Origin: Lactobacillus sp. ESL0679
Lineage (GTDB): Bacteria > Bacillota > Bacilli > Lactobacillales > Lactobacillaceae
NCBI RefSeq assembly: GCF_029433515.1
Contig: NZ_JAQTIG010000002.1
Location: 186,001-250,000, forward strand
Length of the DNA stretch: 64,000 nt
Reading direction: 5' to 3'
Part shown: piece by piece, positions 17,836 through 29,800 of the stretch
Layout of the letters: each line of letters opens with the position of its first letter
How positions within the stretch are numbered: position 1 is the stretch's first letter
Program-made: the position numbers and the translations under genes
The notes under the pieces: model-generated
What the model was told of the DNA's origin: nothing
Databases searched by the model: none
What the model saw: only the letters and a program-made list of their open reading frames with translations

Positions 17836-18476
17836 TAGCGATTCCTTTGTAAAAATTTCTGAACTTGAGAGACGGTTTTGAGATTATGTCTTTGCCAGTT
17901 TAACAAAATACGGTCAACATATTTTAGACTATATGCTTGTGATAAAACTGCTTCTCGCAAAGCCAGTTTTATGATTTCCGGGTCATAGTGATCGACATTC
18001 AGCCAAGCCGAAATCTCTTCGCGCTCAATTGGACTTAAATAACGACCAAACTCAATTTCAAATTGTCGTGCAAGTGTGTTAAGTGGATTATTATCTAAGC
18101 TATCACTGACCCTTTCCGTTTGGTCTTGGTGGCTCTTAATCATTACATTGGTACTTAAAAAGTGGTCCAACTTTTGATAAAGTGCATCTAAATTATAAAA
18201 ATTGCCAATGCGGCCTTGTTTGTCAGTTAATTGGTCAATGCTTAAATAGTTTTGGTCAATTAATTGCTGGATAATACTGGCTACCTCACCGGTTGAAAGA
18301 TTGGTATTAGCAGCAATTTGCTCATTTGTTGGGAAGTTTTCTCCTCTTTGTGCAAAGGCCTCTAATTGAATGATTAAAATTAATTCAGCATCACTAATTT
18401 TAAGCTGCGGATAATAGGCAATTAGACCATTAGGTAAAGTAGTAAAACCTAATTTGCGAAAATCATTGTAGTGCAA
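17835..18476 (-). CDS. dnaD: DnaD-like replication restart/initiation protein
   Basis: 213 aa. It has an N-terminal winged-helix oligomerisation domain (residues 1-100) and a C-terminal DnaD/DnaB_2 domain with LSPIEREEISAWLNVDHYDPEIIKLALREAV. It helps load the replicative helicase. The start is TTG at 18476, supported by AGGGGAG 7 bases upstream. Between asnS and dnaD in the usual order. Confidence 0.9.
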   Translation of the reverse strand: MHYNDFRKLGFTTLPNGLIAYYPQLKISDAELILIIQLEAFAQRGENFPTNEQIAANTNLSTGEVASIIQQLIDQNYLSIDQLTDKQGRIGNFYNLDALYQKLDHFLSTNVMIKSHQDQTERVSDSLDNNPLNTLARQFEIEFGRYLSPIEREEISAWLNVDHYDPEIIKLALREAVLSQAYSLKYVDRILLNWQRHNLKTVSQVQKFLQRNR

Positions 18477-18491
18477 TTAAATTCTCCCCTC

Positions 18492-18528
18492 TAAAAAAGT
18501 TGAACTAAAAACTTTAGTTCAACTTTTA
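18492..18528. terminator. Terminator between asnS and dnaD
   Basis: A 15-bp perfect stem (AAAAGTTGAACTAAA and its complement) with a 3-base loop. The stem starts with A's and ends with T's, so it can work in both directions. It ends asnS on the minus strand and leaves only a short space for a dnaD promoter, so partial read-through is likely. Confidence 0.85.
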
Positions 18529-18551
18529 ATAATATTCTACTAATAATAACT

Positions 18552-19850
18552 TTATGGCTCGATGCGGTTAATCATTCTTGGGAATGGAATAGCTTCGCGA
18601 ACATGGTCTAATTTACAAATCCAAGCAATTACACGTTCAAAGCCCATGCCAAAGCCTGAGTGTGGCACACTACCATACTTACGCAAGTCAAGGTACCAGC
18701 TGTAATCATCTTCATTCAAGCCAGCTTCATTAATTTGCTTTTTCAGAATGTCATAGTCGCTTTCACGTTCTGAACCACCCATGATTTCACCGTAGCCTTC
18801 AGGTGCCAAAACATCAGCACATAGGTATTCCTTAGGATTTTCTGGGTTCTTCTTCATGTAAAATGGCTTAATTACTGTTGGGTAATTTACGATAAAGAAT
18901 GGTCGGTCAAATTTTTCTGAAATATAAGCTTCGTCAGGAGAACCAAAATCATCGCCCCACTTGAAGTCACGACCACCTTCTTGCAGCATTTTAACGGCAT
19001 CATCGTATGATAGACGAGTGTAGTTACCTTCTGCAGCTGGTTCAAGCTTCTTAGGATCACGACCTAAGATTTCCAATTCATATCGGCAGTTAGCTAATAC
19101 TTGCTTAACAACATAAGACAAAAATCTTTCTTGAATATCAAGAGATTCATCTTGATGCATCCATGCCATTTCTGGTTCCATCATCCAAAATTCGGTTAGA
19201 TGACGTCTAGTCTTAGATTCTTCGGCTCTAAATGTTGGACCAAAGGTGAAAATTTTGCCAAAGGCTTCAGCACCAACTTCACCATAAAGTTGACCTGATT
19301 GTGATAAGTAAGCATCCCCACCAAAGTATTCCGTATGGAACAACTCAGTTGTTCCTTCTGGTGCAGAATGCATGAAAATTGGCGCATCAAATTTTACGAA
19401 ACCTTCATTTTCAAAGAAATCAACCGTCGCTTTGAAAATAATATTTCTAATGCGCATAATAGCGAATGGCCGCCGGCTTCTTAACCATAAGTGACGGTGA
19501 TCAAGCAAGAAATCAATCCCGTGTTCCTTATTTGTGATTGGGTAGCCTTCATTGTTAGTAACAATCTTCAGGTCCGAAATTTGAATTTCGTAGCCAAAGT
19601 GTGAGCGCTCATCTTGATGAACAGTTCCTTTGATGTAAAAACTAGCTTCTTGGTGCAATGACTTGGCGGCTTCAAATACTTCGCTAGAAACGTCATTTTT
19701 CCGCATAATTCCTTGGAAAAACGCGGTACCATCACGCAATTGTAAGAAAATAATCTTCCCACTTGAACGTTTATCTGTTAGCCAAACATGCATCTCAACT
19801 TCTTCATCAACATGCTCGGAACAGTCTCTAATTGAAATTAATTCTGTCAT
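18552..19850 (-). CDS. asnS: Asparaginyl-tRNA synthetase
   Basis: 432 aa class IIb synthetase. An OB-fold anticodon domain (about residues 1-105) is followed by the catalytic core with motif 2 [21 protein letters not shown] and motif 3 [12 protein letters not shown]. The E-W-M-x-E pattern and the length are those of AsnRS rather than AspRS. It charges tRNA-Asn in the cytosol. The aspB gene found between ypmB and asnS in Bacillus is absent here. Confidence 0.95.
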   Translation of the reverse strand: MTELISIRDCSEHVDEEVEMHVWLTDKRSSGKIIFLQLRDGTAFFQGIMRKNDVSSEVFEAAKSLHQEASFYIKGTVHQDERSHFGYEIQISDLKIVTNNEGYPITNKEHGIDFLLDHRHLWLRSRRPFAIMRIRNIIFKATVDFFENEGFVKFDAPIFMHSAPEGTTELFHTEYFGGDAYLSQSGQLYGEVGAEAFGKIFTFGPTFRAEESKTRRHLTEFWMMEPEMAWMHQDESLDIQERFLSYVVKQVLANCRYELEILGRDPKKLEPAAEGNYTRLSYDDAVKMLQEGGRDFKWGDDFGSPDEAYISEKFDRPFFIVNYPTVIKPFYMKKNPENPKEYLCADVLAPEGYGEIMGGSERESDYDILKKQINEAGLNEDDYSWYLDLRKYGSVPHSGFGMGFERVIAWICKLDHVREAIPFPRMINRIEP

Positions 19851-19916
19851 AAATTCTTATTCCACTTTCCTTATTGTATCAAGTTAATCATACCAAAGTT
19901 TTATCTTTTTCGCGAC

Positions 19917-20399
19917 TTAACCGATAAATTTTCCGGTTTTAAATTCATATAATTTGTAACTATAATCACCAGCCGCATTTTTGGCTGTAACTTCCCAAAC
20001 TGGTTTGTTCTTGTACCAACCCAAGTTGACCTGATTAATTTTACCACCAGTTTGCTTCTGATTAAACTCAGTTCTAATCTTAGTTTCGCTAACGCCCTTT
20101 TTAGCAGGATAAAGATAACCCTTCTTCGATCCTGGCAAGTAAATAAAATAATATGTGTCGTTATGTTTGCTAATACCTTTAACCGAATAACTGTTGACCT
20201 CGCGGTCTAAGTGATAGCTTGCTTGGACTAACGTAATCGGTGTTTTACTGGTTGCTATCTGCTTAACATTCTGCGTTTCATTGCGCCCAGGTTGACCTGC
20301 TTGGTAAAAAAGCGCCACAAACATGAGGTAGAGCAGCGCGATAATGATTACCACCCAAGTAACGAACTTAATTGTTTGTCTCGTATCATCTTTAATCAT
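19917..20399 (-). CDS. ypmB: YpmB-like membrane-anchored protein (DUF5590)
   Basis: 160 aa. One N-terminal transmembrane helix (about residues 12-33) anchors an extracellular PepSY-like domain. Its position directly after dinG (8-base overlap) and before asnS matches Bacillus ypmB. No catalytic motif is visible and the function is not established. Confidence 0.8.
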   Translation of the reverse strand: MIKDDTRQTIKFVTWVVIIIALLYLMFVALFYQAGQPGRNETQNVKQIATSKTPITLVQASYHLDREVNSYSVKGISKHNDTYYFIYLPGSKKGYLYPAKKGVSETKIRTEFNQKQTGGKINQVNLGWYKNKPVWEVTAKNAAGDYSYKLYEFKTGKFIG

Positions 20400-23178
20400 A
20401 ATTAGCCAACTTATCTCGTAACTCCTTTAAACTGACTTTTTGCGTTTTAACCGGAACTGCATCCAGAAATACTTTACCATAATCTCTCTGCCAAATGCGT
20501 GAATCTAAGATCACAAATTGACCGCGATCTTCTTCACCGCGAATCAAGCGCCCCATCCCCTGACGAAAGCGAATTACTGCTCGCGGTATTGTGTCAGTCC
20601 GAAAAACATTTAAGCCCTCATCCTGCAACTTCTTTTGGCGTAATCTGACTTCTGGCTGATCTGGCGATTCAAACGGTAATTTTGCCGCAATTACTAGGTC
20701 AATCCCGCATTGGTGGAAGTCAATTCCTTCCCAAAAGCTGTCAGCGCCGAGGATAATCGCCTGATTAGCAATTGCAAATCTCTTGGCAATCCGGTTATTT
20801 GACCCTGACAATCCTTGAGCCAAAATCTCGAAGTCTCGTAAGTTAGGTGAATTTAAAATCAGCGTAAATACTTCTTTAATTTGGTCCAAATTGGTCATTA
20901 GTACTAATACATGCTTTTTCTTACCTAAATCGTTAGTCAAAATATCTGCCAATTGCGTAATATATTGACTATCACTAAAGTCTGGCATGTCCTTAACCGA
21001 TAACACCTCAAGGTGCTTTGCTAGCTTGAAGGTACTCTTACCAATGTACTCCTTGGGCATTAAATCGGCCAAGGCTAACTGCTTAATCGCAAAAGTAAAA
21101 TTATTCTCACTAGTTAAGGTCGCACTGACAAACAGTAAATGGTCAAAGCGCGCATAAATTTGCTTTAATTCACTACTGGCATCTAGCATTAGCCAACTAA
21201 GATTAGCACTAAGGGGATCTTGCGGATTAGTTAAGGTAACAATAAAGCCTTCCTGCTGCAAATTTGTCTGGTCATTAAGCAAATCAGATAATTGATAACT
21301 CTTTTCAATGTAAAAGTCGAGGCGATCAAGCTGCGTCGTGATTTCACTTAATAATGCATCTTCATCACTGGTTGTATCTCCAGCTTCTTTATCAAGCTTA
21401 AATAAAATCTGGTTAAGATGCTGCCGGACACTCTCTAATTTGCGTTGAAATTCACTGAGCCGCAGTCGAAACTGGCCCTTTTTAGGAAAGAGGTCTGTTC
21501 CTTGAAAGCTAAGTAGCAATTTGCCATTTGCCAGTAGATTTTGATTGATTGCTCGCAATTTTTTAGCTGCCAACATTTTCTGTAATCTATTCATTACGTG
21601 AATCAGGTCGATGAGTCCTGGGTTTAATTTTTCTAGTAAAAAGTTAAGCTGCGTGTCATTACCATATTGGTTAGAAATACCATCCTCTGCGTAATACAGC
21701 AGATTGCGGATATGACTAAGCACACCCCAAAGCGACTCAAACTGAAACGAATCATTGCGCGAAGTAATTACATTGTCCACGAACCTATGGGCTTCATCAA
21801 TTACAAGGTATGGGTTTTGGCCCCAGATAGAATCGTTATAATGATTAGCTAGGTACGCATGATTGGTTACTAAAATATCGGCTTGTTCCTGCCTCTGTCT
21901 TGCTAGATTCCAAAAATCAACAGCCGCAAAATTGCTGCCGACGCGTGCATCCCCCGGATGAGTGACCTGCGTGAATAATGGCGCCCGATAATTGGTTAGC
22001 TGTAATTCATCTAGGTCACCTGTTTTTGTTTGCGTCAGCCACACCAAAATCCGCATTTGCAAAATCAAGGTAGGTTTGTTCTGTGTTCCCTGATAGAGAC
22101 TCTGATAAAAACCATCGAGGTCAAGGTAGTGACTGCTTGATTTAACAACTTCTGCGGTCAGGTCAAGTTTAGTAACCGCCAGCATTTGCGGAATTTCTTG
22201 ACTAATCACCTGATTTTGTAAAACCTTGGTTGGCGTCGCAATCACTAATTTTCGGCTAGAATAAAGTCGGTAAGCATAAGCAAATAGGTAAGAAAAAGTT
22301 TTTCCTGTACCATTAGGAGCCTCAACAAGCATTGCCCGCTCATTACCGTTACCTAAAAAGTTGTCAATTTGGTTAATTAAATTGACCTGCGGCTGGCGAT
22401 AATTAATTTTCCCTTTAAACAGTTTTCGCTTAAGGTCGTCCTTAACCGGAAATTTCGCTTTGCAGGTTTTGGGATTACTTGGCGTAGTTACTTGCTGCTT
22501 TTGCAAAACAATATTACGTACCTGCATCCGGTCTTTACTCAACGGGCGTTTTTGCTGCCGAGCATTTTCCGCAATCGTTGTAAAGATCCATGAGGTATCA
22601 CGAATTAATCCGTGAGCCAGTGAGCTAAGGGTATTGAGCGTAGCTTGTGGCAAAGTCTCAAGTTGATGGATAATATCAATTAATAAAATGGCAGTGCCGT
22701 AAGCATCAGAATCGGCCTTATGTGGATTTAAATGCTTAATTTTTAATTGTGCCGTTAAGTCACTAAGCTTATATGATGGCAGGGTTGGAAAGGCGATTTT
22801 GGCTAATTCAACCGTATCAATTGCCTTGTTAGCTAACTCATCAAAGCCGTGATTAACTAATTCATAGTTTAAAAACGGCAGGTCAAAGTTAACGTTGTGC
22901 GCAACAAAAACCGTTCCTTTAAGAAGTTTAATAATTTTGGGAGCATAGTAAGCAAAGTCTTTTTGCCCAGCAACATCCTCATTATGAATGTGGGTCAGAT
23001 TTTGAACTGCCAAGGGAATTTCACGGTGAGGATTAATCATGAACGAATAGGTCTTGACAACTTGCAGGTTTTTAATAATGGCGCAGCCAAACTGGATGAT
23101 ATGATTATCGTCCTCACGCTGCGTGCCTGTTGTTTCCAAATCAACAACCGCAAAAGTGTCTTTAGCAAATGATGTCAT
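20392..23178 (-). CDS. dinG: DinG-family helicase with DnaQ-like exonuclease domain
   Basis: 928 aa. An N-terminal DEDD exonuclease domain has VDLETTGT, HNVNFDLPFL and HKADSDAYGT. A superfamily 2 XPD/DinG helicase follows with Walker A EAPNGTGKT, DEAH, SATLTS and the C-terminal QGMGRLIRGEEDRG. No iron-sulphur cysteine set is seen between motifs I and II, as in other Firmicute DinG proteins, in which Bacillus DinG acts chiefly as a 3'-5' exonuclease. It probably acts in DNA repair. Confidence 0.92.
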   Translation of the reverse strand: MTSFAKDTFAVVDLETTGTQREDDNHIIQFGCAIIKNLQVVKTYSFMINPHREIPLAVQNLTHIHNEDVAGQKDFAYYAPKIIKLLKGTVFVAHNVNFDLPFLNYELVNHGFDELANKAIDTVELAKIAFPTLPSYKLSDLTAQLKIKHLNPHKADSDAYGTAILLIDIIHQLETLPQATLNTLSSLAHGLIRDTSWIFTTIAENARQQKRPLSKDRMQVRNIVLQKQQVTTPSNPKTCKAKFPVKDDLKRKLFKGKINYRQPQVNLINQIDNFLGNGNERAMLVEAPNGTGKTFSYLFAYAYRLYSSRKLVIATPTKVLQNQVISQEIPQMLAVTKLDLTAEVVKSSSHYLDLDGFYQSLYQGTQNKPTLILQMRILVWLTQTKTGDLDELQLTNYRAPLFTQVTHPGDARVGSNFAAVDFWNLARQRQEQADILVTNHAYLANHYNDSIWGQNPYLVIDEAHRFVDNVITSRNDSFQFESLWGVLSHIRNLLYYAEDGISNQYGNDTQLNFLLEKLNPGLIDLIHVMNRLQKMLAAKKLRAINQNLLANGKLLLSFQGTDLFPKKGQFRLRLSEFQRKLESVRQHLNQILFKLDKEAGDTTSDEDALLSEITTQLDRLDFYIEKSYQLSDLLNDQTNLQQEGFIVTLTNPQDPLSANLSWLMLDASSELKQIYARFDHLLFVSATLTSENNFTFAIKQLALADLMPKEYIGKSTFKLAKHLEVLSVKDMPDFSDSQYITQLADILTNDLGKKKHVLVLMTNLDQIKEVFTLILNSPNLRDFEILAQGLSGSNNRIAKRFAIANQAIILGADSFWEGIDFHQCGIDLVIAAKLPFESPDQPEVRLRQKKLQDEGLNVFRTDTIPRAVIRFRQGMGRLIRGEEDRGQFVILDSRIWQRDYGKVFLDAVPVKTQKVSLKELRDKLANYD

Positions 23179-23199
23179 GTTCCGCCCTCCTTTTCTCTT

Positions 23200-26100
23200 C
23201 TATTTAACTTCTACCGCCCTTTTTGCGTCAAGTAGAATTAGGTATTTATGGGTTACTTTTTGTTTGGCAAAAGAATTAAGCGCCTGCTCGTACAACCTAA
23301 GCTGCCCCGTGTATTTTTGCTTAATCTTAGCAATTGCCGTATCTAAATTATTCAGATCAACATGGTCAGTCTTGTAATCAAACAAAATAATCCCGTCGTC
23401 AGCTTCAAAATAACCATCAATGGTCCCGTGAACCAAAATCTTGGCATCAGGATCACTAAACTGGTTAAACAAGGTCGTTGCCGCAATTAAACTGGAAAAA
23501 TCAACTTCACGCTTTAAATTACCTGGCTGCTGCCAAAAATCGCGAGCAAAATCGCTATGAACAAACCAGTTGATTTCATCTTTTTTCAGACTTGTAACAA
23601 TTTGCGGGTTCAATTTTTTCTGCTTAACCAATTCCTGAATTTCGGCATCTAATTGTGCATCATCACCACTACCGCAATAATCATAATACTGCAGAATTAG
23701 GTGCGTTGCTGTTCCGATTTCCGCACCAGTAAATTTTGATTCAAATAGGAAATTGGGTTTGGTATCAATCGGCTGCAAATAACGGTTGGTGGATGATAAG
23801 AGGTGCGCATTTTCTAAATCCGTATCAATCGGGTCATTGAAGGCCTTCTTGATTTCTGAAACGGCCTGGTACGCCGTTGTTTGACTGGCATCCTTAAATG
23901 GATAAACAAAGTCATACAATTTTTGCGCTGTTTGATTCAGTAAAGTTAAATCTTGCGTTTCCTCTTGGCGTTCTTCTTCTAAAACTGCTCCAGCAATCTG
24001 TTCATTATCATAGTTGATAATTAGCAAGTCTTGGTTTTGATCTAACTCACTTGTGACATCACTAATCTTTTGTATTGGCTGTTTGTCAAAGTGAATTGCG
24101 GGGCCAATAAAGTTCATTGGACTGGTAGCCGCTAGCTTATCGGCTAGTGCAAGTTGACCATTATCATTTAATTGGTGCTCCCAAGTCAGGACTTTTTTAG
24201 GAAAACTCGGAATGTCGGCGACTAAGATAAGTTTTTGTTTGGCTCGCGTTAGCCCAACATATAAAATTCGTGCTTCTTCCTCCAGTAATTGCTGCTTTTG
24301 CTTGATATTGTCAATTGCCTTAACCAGTGAGTCCGCACGATAATGTTTGCGCCGCAAGGTCAGTCCAACGTTATCGGCATTAATAATGTAATTACCGCTT
24401 AGGTCACGCATCTGGAACCGATGTTGGAGCCCAACGTAAAAAACAAGTGGAAATTCAAGTCCTTTAGACCCATGAACAGTCATCAGCCGCACGGCATCGC
24501 CAGCTTCTTTAGTTAATAGCGGTTGGGCCAAATCTTTTTGACTGCGCCGCATGCGTTCGATAAAGTTAATGAACTGGTACAGACCCTTAAATCCCGCACT
24601 TTCATAGGAACTTGCTCGTTCGTACAGAGCCTCAAGATTAACTCGGCGCTGTTCGCCGTTAGGTAATCCAGTCATGATTTCCAAAAGGCTGGTCCGTTCA
24701 TAAATACTCCAGATCAATTCGGAAATCCGGTGATTAGTCGCAAATTGCCGTAAGTTATCTAGCTGATTTAAAAAGGCTTTAATTTGAATACTTAATTGGT
24801 CACCAACTGTCACATAGGAAGTCAAAGCATCATAAAAACTCGTATTTTTGCTATGAATGCGAATTTTAGCCAGGTCCGGCTCTTTGAAGTTAAACAAGGG
24901 TGAACGTAAAACTGCTACGAGTGGAATGTCCTGGTCCGGATTATCAATGATTTTTAAATAATTCATAATTACCGTTAATTCAAGCGTTTGGAAATAATTT
25001 TTGGCGTCCGTGATAAACAATGGCAGGTGATTTTTAGCAAACTCTTGCATGATTGTTAGGTTATCGCTGCGACTTCTGGTCAAAACGGCAATATCACTGT
25101 ACTTAAAGGGACGTTGATGTCCTAAATGAGCATCATAAACCTGCAAATTCTCTTGCTTGAATTGCTGAATACGATTGATGACCATCGTAATTTCGCTGGC
25201 ATCAATTTCCGGTTCGGTTTCATCAGAATGATTTTGCTGGGTTTCTTTTTCGTGATAAAGAACCTCGCTAGCTGTTGGCAAGTTTGACGGATAATATTGC
25301 GCGCCAAAAACTAGTTGACCTTCGCTAGGATAATCAATCCCGCCAAAGTCGGTACTTAACACACTATCAAAGACTTGGTTAACCAACTTGACAACCGGCT
25401 TAGTAGAGCGAAAGTTTGCCGATAATAAAATTCGTTCTTGATTTTTATTTTCCGCTTGTGCAGCTGCATGGTATTTATGCAGGAACAAACTCGGTTCAGC
25501 TTGCCGAAAACCATAAATCGACTGCTTAACATCCCCCACCATAAAGAGATTGTTTTGGCCGTCTTTTTTCAGCAGCTGCAAAATCTTTTCTTGAAGGGCG
25601 TTGATGTCCTGATACTCGTCAATCAGAATTTCTTTAAACTTATTACGGTAAAAGTCACGAGCCAATTGTGAATTAGACGTGTCCTGACTAAGAATCTGAT
25701 AGGCTAGTTGCTCCATATCACTATAATCAAGCAAGTTTTCCGCCCGTTTTAACTGGTTAAAGCGATCAATCAGAGCTAACTCCGCCTTAGTAATTGCCGA
25801 GGTGATTTTTTGTCCCTGCTTTAACAGATCTAGTTGTTCGGACTCGTCCGTCACGTAAAAAGAGGTATAAGTTGAAAAGACTTGATTCTTAGCTTCTTCT
25901 TTTAAAGCTTGACTTTCCTGATAAACGTCAAGCAGGTCCTCGTCCCACTTATTAGATTTACGGTACTTTCCAGTAAAAACGCAGCTGCGTAAATATGCCC
26001 GTTGAGTCTCATAATCGTCATCAGTTGCCAGACTTTGGCGATAATTTGATAACGCCTGATGAAATTGTGTAAAGCTCTCATGCACTTTTCTTAATTCTTT

Positions 26101-26814
26101 AGTTTCAATTTGGCTGCTGGCAAGCAAGCGCTCAATTTTTTCATTAAGGCTGGTAAAAGTATTGCTTAAATACGGTTTAATCTGCTCTTGCCATAAATCA
26201 GACGTAATAATATTGTCTGCCACCTGGTATTTTTGACTTAACAGCTTCAACCAATCACGATAATCCGGCTTGGCCATCGCAAAGTCATATAGATCAAGCA
26301 GCAAGCCTTGAGCTGAATCAGCATCCCGATCACCAGCGAAATTATCATAAAAGGCAATAAAGTCTTCGTCCTTTGTTTCTAGAAATTCACCCTCGATTTC
26401 TCGCAGTGCCCGCTCACGCAATAGTGCCGCCTGCGTCTCATCGGTTAAGACGCTGAAGCTAGGATCAATATCAATTACGTAATAGAAGCGGTGAATAACA
26501 TCCAGACAAAAAGCATCGATTGTCGAGATATTAGCCGTATCAACTTGGTTAAGCTGCTGGCGTAAATAACGCTTGTCATTTGCAGACCCTAGCTGCTGTT
26601 CTAGGACCTGTTTAATCCGCGCTTTCATTTCTTGGGCTGCCGCCTTGGTGAAAGTTACAACGAGCAATTGGTCAACGCCGGTGCCTGCCAGGATTTCTTG
26701 CATAACCCGTTCAACTAAGACCGTAGTTTTCCCACTACCTGCTGATGCAGAGACCAAAATATCTTGCCCGCGATCATCAACTGCTTGCTGTTGCTCTTTA
26801 GTAAATTGGGGCAT
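23200..26814 (-). CDS. rexA: RexA (AddA) helicase-nuclease subunit
   Basis: 1204 aa. UvrD-type helicase motifs: Walker A SASAGSGKT (22-30), DEYQD, and LMTVHGSKGLEFPLVFYVG. The C-terminal PD-(D/E)XK nuclease ends with VHGTIDG and ILFDYKTDHVD. With RexB it resects double-strand breaks and loads RecA at Chi. The start is 3 bases after rexB stops, with GGAGAGAG inside the rexB end. Confidence 0.95.
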   Translation of the reverse strand: MPQFTKEQQQAVDDRGQDILVSASAGSGKTTVLVERVMQEILAGTGVDQLLVVTFTKAAAQEMKARIKQVLEQQLGSANDKRYLRQQLNQVDTANISTIDAFCLDVIHRFYYVIDIDPSFSVLTDETQAALLRERALREIEGEFLETKDEDFIAFYDNFAGDRDADSAQGLLLDLYDFAMAKPDYRDWLKLLSQKYQVADNIITSDLWQEQIKPYLSNTFTSLNEKIERLLASSQIETKELRKVHESFTQFHQALSNYRQSLATDDDYETQRAYLRSCVFTGKYRKSNKWDEDLLDVYQESQALKEEAKNQVFSTYTSFYVTDESEQLDLLKQGQKITSAITKAELALIDRFNQLKRAENLLDYSDMEQLAYQILSQDTSNSQLARDFYRNKFKEILIDEYQDINALQEKILQLLKKDGQNNLFMVGDVKQSIYGFRQAEPSLFLHKYHAAAQAENKNQERILLSANFRSTKPVVKLVNQVFDSVLSTDFGGIDYPSEGQLVFGAQYYPSNLPTASEVLYHEKETQQNHSDETEPEIDASEITMVINRIQQFKQENLQVYDAHLGHQRPFKYSDIAVLTRSRSDNLTIMQEFAKNHLPLFITDAKNYFQTLELTVIMNYLKIIDNPDQDIPLVAVLRSPLFNFKEPDLAKIRIHSKNTSFYDALTSYVTVGDQLSIQIKAFLNQLDNLRQFATNHRISELIWSIYERTSLLEIMTGLPNGEQRRVNLEALYERASSYESAGFKGLYQFINFIERMRRSQKDLAQPLLTKEAGDAVRLMTVHGSKGLEFPLVFYVGLQHRFQMRDLSGNYIINADNVGLTLRRKHYRADSLVKAIDNIKQKQQLLEEEARILYVGLTRAKQKLILVADIPSFPKKVLTWEHQLNDNGQLALADKLAATSPMNFIGPAIHFDKQPIQKISDVTSELDQNQDLLIINYDNEQIAGAVLEEERQEETQDLTLLNQTAQKLYDFVYPFKDASQTTAYQAVSEIKKAFNDPIDTDLENAHLLSSTNRYLQPIDTKPNFLFESKFTGAEIGTATHLILQYYDYCGSGDDAQLDAEIQELVKQKKLNPQIVTSLKKDEINWFVHSDFARDFWQQPGNLKREVDFSSLIAATTLFNQFSDPDAKILVHGTIDGYFEADDGIILFDYKTDHVDLNNLDTAIAKIKQKYTGQLRLYEQALNSFAKQKVTHKYLILLDAKRAVEVK

Positions 26815-26817
26815 TAT

Positions 26818-29800
26818 CTAGTCACTCTCTCCTAATTTTTCTTTGATTTTATTAAGCAGTTCTTTTTTACTTAAATTACTAATCTGGTGGTATTTATTTT
26901 CCTTGAGCATGGCGTCAAAAAAGAAGACATCGCGATAGTCAGAATAGGTCAAGGCGTTTTTGCCCTTGCTATATTGATATGGATTGAGCTTAACTTGCCC
27001 CGACAGAATCTGGCTGGAAGCCGCCTTAATTAAATCCTCGTCATACTTTAATAACAGGTCGATTTCATCTTCAGTAAAATCATTTTTATTACTAAAGCTA
27101 AAGCCGCCTTTGGCCTTAGTCTTAACACCAGTATAAAGTTCTGAGGCTTGGCCTTTTTCTTCAAGCAGTGGTTCAGCCTTTAATAGTAAATCTGGATCAT
27201 TATTGATTAATCCGGTATATTTAAGCCGCGTTTTACCATCAAGGGATGTCTGCTTTAGCATTAAATCAGTGCCAATCAAGTCTTTACCATTCAGGCGCTC
27301 AATTTGTCTGGTAACTGTTTGATAAAAAGCCCCTAATAAAGACAACGGATGATTACCAACAAAGAAGTCCTGATTTTGTGCTAAGACGTCAAGGTAAGAC
27401 ACCATCTGCAAAGAAATGCCGTTATAAAATAAGCCGAGATTGAACTTCTTCGCCGATGACTTATAGTCAATTACTTGCGCCAAAAACTCCCGCTGGTCAG
27501 AAATTTGCGCAAGATCCACCCGGTCCATCTTGCCGCGTAAGTTAACATAATGCTCACCTGCTAAATTAGGAATTTCAAAGTTCAGACCCTTAACTTTTTC
27601 GCCTAAGCCAAAACTGAGTTCTGAATATTTGGCCCGCAGCGGCGTTTTTTGCAAAGAACGGTGCCAGTTATTGGCGACTTTAGTTGTTGTTTGGTCTAAA
27701 CACCTGAATAGATACTTATTAAACGGATCATTCATTAACTGCTGGTATTTAGTCTCATCCTGCATTTTTGCCCGCGCCAATTCGAGCAGTCTCTGCAAGG
27801 TGGCCTGATCGATTTCTGCTAAGTCCAGCTTTTGCTGGTTTAATTCCTTAACTAAGCGGTCAAAGGTCTCGTGAAAATAATTGCCGGCTTGGATCACATC
27901 AAGCTCATTTTCAAACCGTTTTCTTAGCCGCAAGCCATAATTTAAGAAATATTCGTAAGAATTTTCGTAAAAAGTTTCTAACTGCGAAACTGAAGAATTA
28001 AGGTTTTCACCGTATAACTTTTGGGCCAACTCTGGACCAATATCTTCAGGTCGATTATCAAACTGACTGGCTTCAAGAACCATTGCCGTTTTTTGCGGTA
28101 GATACTTTTGCGTCAGGTCTAATAATTGCTGAACGCGAGACTGCGGCTTATTTTGATTCAAATAAGTCAAATAACCGAGGCTGGCTTCAGGATTTGTTAA
28201 AAATGACAACAAATCCTGCAATTTATCCGGCAAGTTATGCTGACTAAATTCCGGCGCACCTGCATTTTTTAATCGCTCATAATAAATTGAGGGCTCAAGC
28301 TCCTCATTAGCAGCGTTTAAAACGGGATAAGAAAGGTAAACCTTATCTTGGGCCAAAGCAAGTGACACGCCGAACTGGTAATTCTGATCTAAATTGCTCA
28401 GTTGCTGGCGGTCTTCTAAGTAAGAGTCTTCACCAAACGCCTGACTCAACTTGTCTAAGTTTTCCGTGCTTAAAAAGCCTGGGGTATTTTGGATTGCTGG
28501 CAGATTGTTGCTGGTTGCCCCAATAATGAAGACCTGCTTGTAGCCACTGGTTTGGATCATTCCCATTTCAGACAGGTTGACCGCATCAAGAGTAGACGGA
28601 ATCTGCGAAAATGTTGCTTCTTTGAAGCCATTGGTTAACACGTAAAAGAAGCTATCAATATCGAATTTATCGGGATTAATCAATAGATAATCGTGAAGTA
28701 AATTGATTAATAAGTCCCAGACTTGTTCGGGCTGCTGCGCCTGTTGCAATTCGCCCTGCTCTTGAGCATCTTCACGCCATTTTTCCAAACGTTTTGGAAC
28801 CCCATTTTGGGTTAAAAAGTTAAAGAAAATGGTAACGGCACGTTGACTGTCGGTCTCTTCTTTCATTTCAGTAAGTAAATCGGAAATTCGCTTGACAAAA
28901 TAATCCTTAAGCTTGCTGATGTTAGCAACTTCATTAGGAATTTTATCTAATCTGATGACTTCCGCGGCCACGTAATTGGTAAAATCGCGGCGCCATAAAT
29001 TATGGTTAATTCCGTGCGCTAGGACAAAGTTTTCAAGTTCGTCAACATCGTGAATATAGGCGGCTTCTTCCTGATACCAATCTGGAATTAACAGCCGCGT
29101 TTTTAAAATCGCCAGCAAATTGCTGGTTTGCAGGGGTCTAGTAAGCAGCTGGGCAATATTTTCAATCAACACTACCAGGGGATGATACTTCATCTCCTGT
29201 TGCAGATCATTAAAAAATGGAATCTGATTTTGCCGCAAAATTGGCGTCAGGTAGGTTTCATATTCGTGCAAATTAGGCGCTAATACCAGAAAATCACGGT
29301 AGCGATAGTTGCTCAGAGCTACTTGCTGGTAAATTGTGCGGGCGACAAAGTACGCTTCAGAGTAACGTGAATCGGCACGCACTAACTGAACCTGATTTAG
29401 TTTCTCGGGTGTGGCAATTGTTCCCGTCCAAAACTCATTTAGTAACTCACGATTTGATTGCTTGGGTGCAATTGGTGTTCCAATAACCTGATAATTTAAG
29501 TTATGGTCATCAAGATAGTGCGTTAACTGACCAATTGTTTTTTGAATAACATAATCGTAATCGCCGGCCTCGGCATCAAAATCAATTTGTCCCAGTTTCG
29601 TCTTGAAAGCCAAGGTAACACTGCCAGCATGCATCATAAGCAGCTTAATGGTCAGACTTTCTTGCAGCGAAAAGTGTGAAAAATCGCTGAAATAAAAATC
29701 CGTCTTACCCAAGTCTTTTTTACTGGCTAATAATTCGTTTAACTGCAGTTGCACTTCATTTTTGGTTGAAAACTTATCCGTAATTTCAGTGATAAAGGCA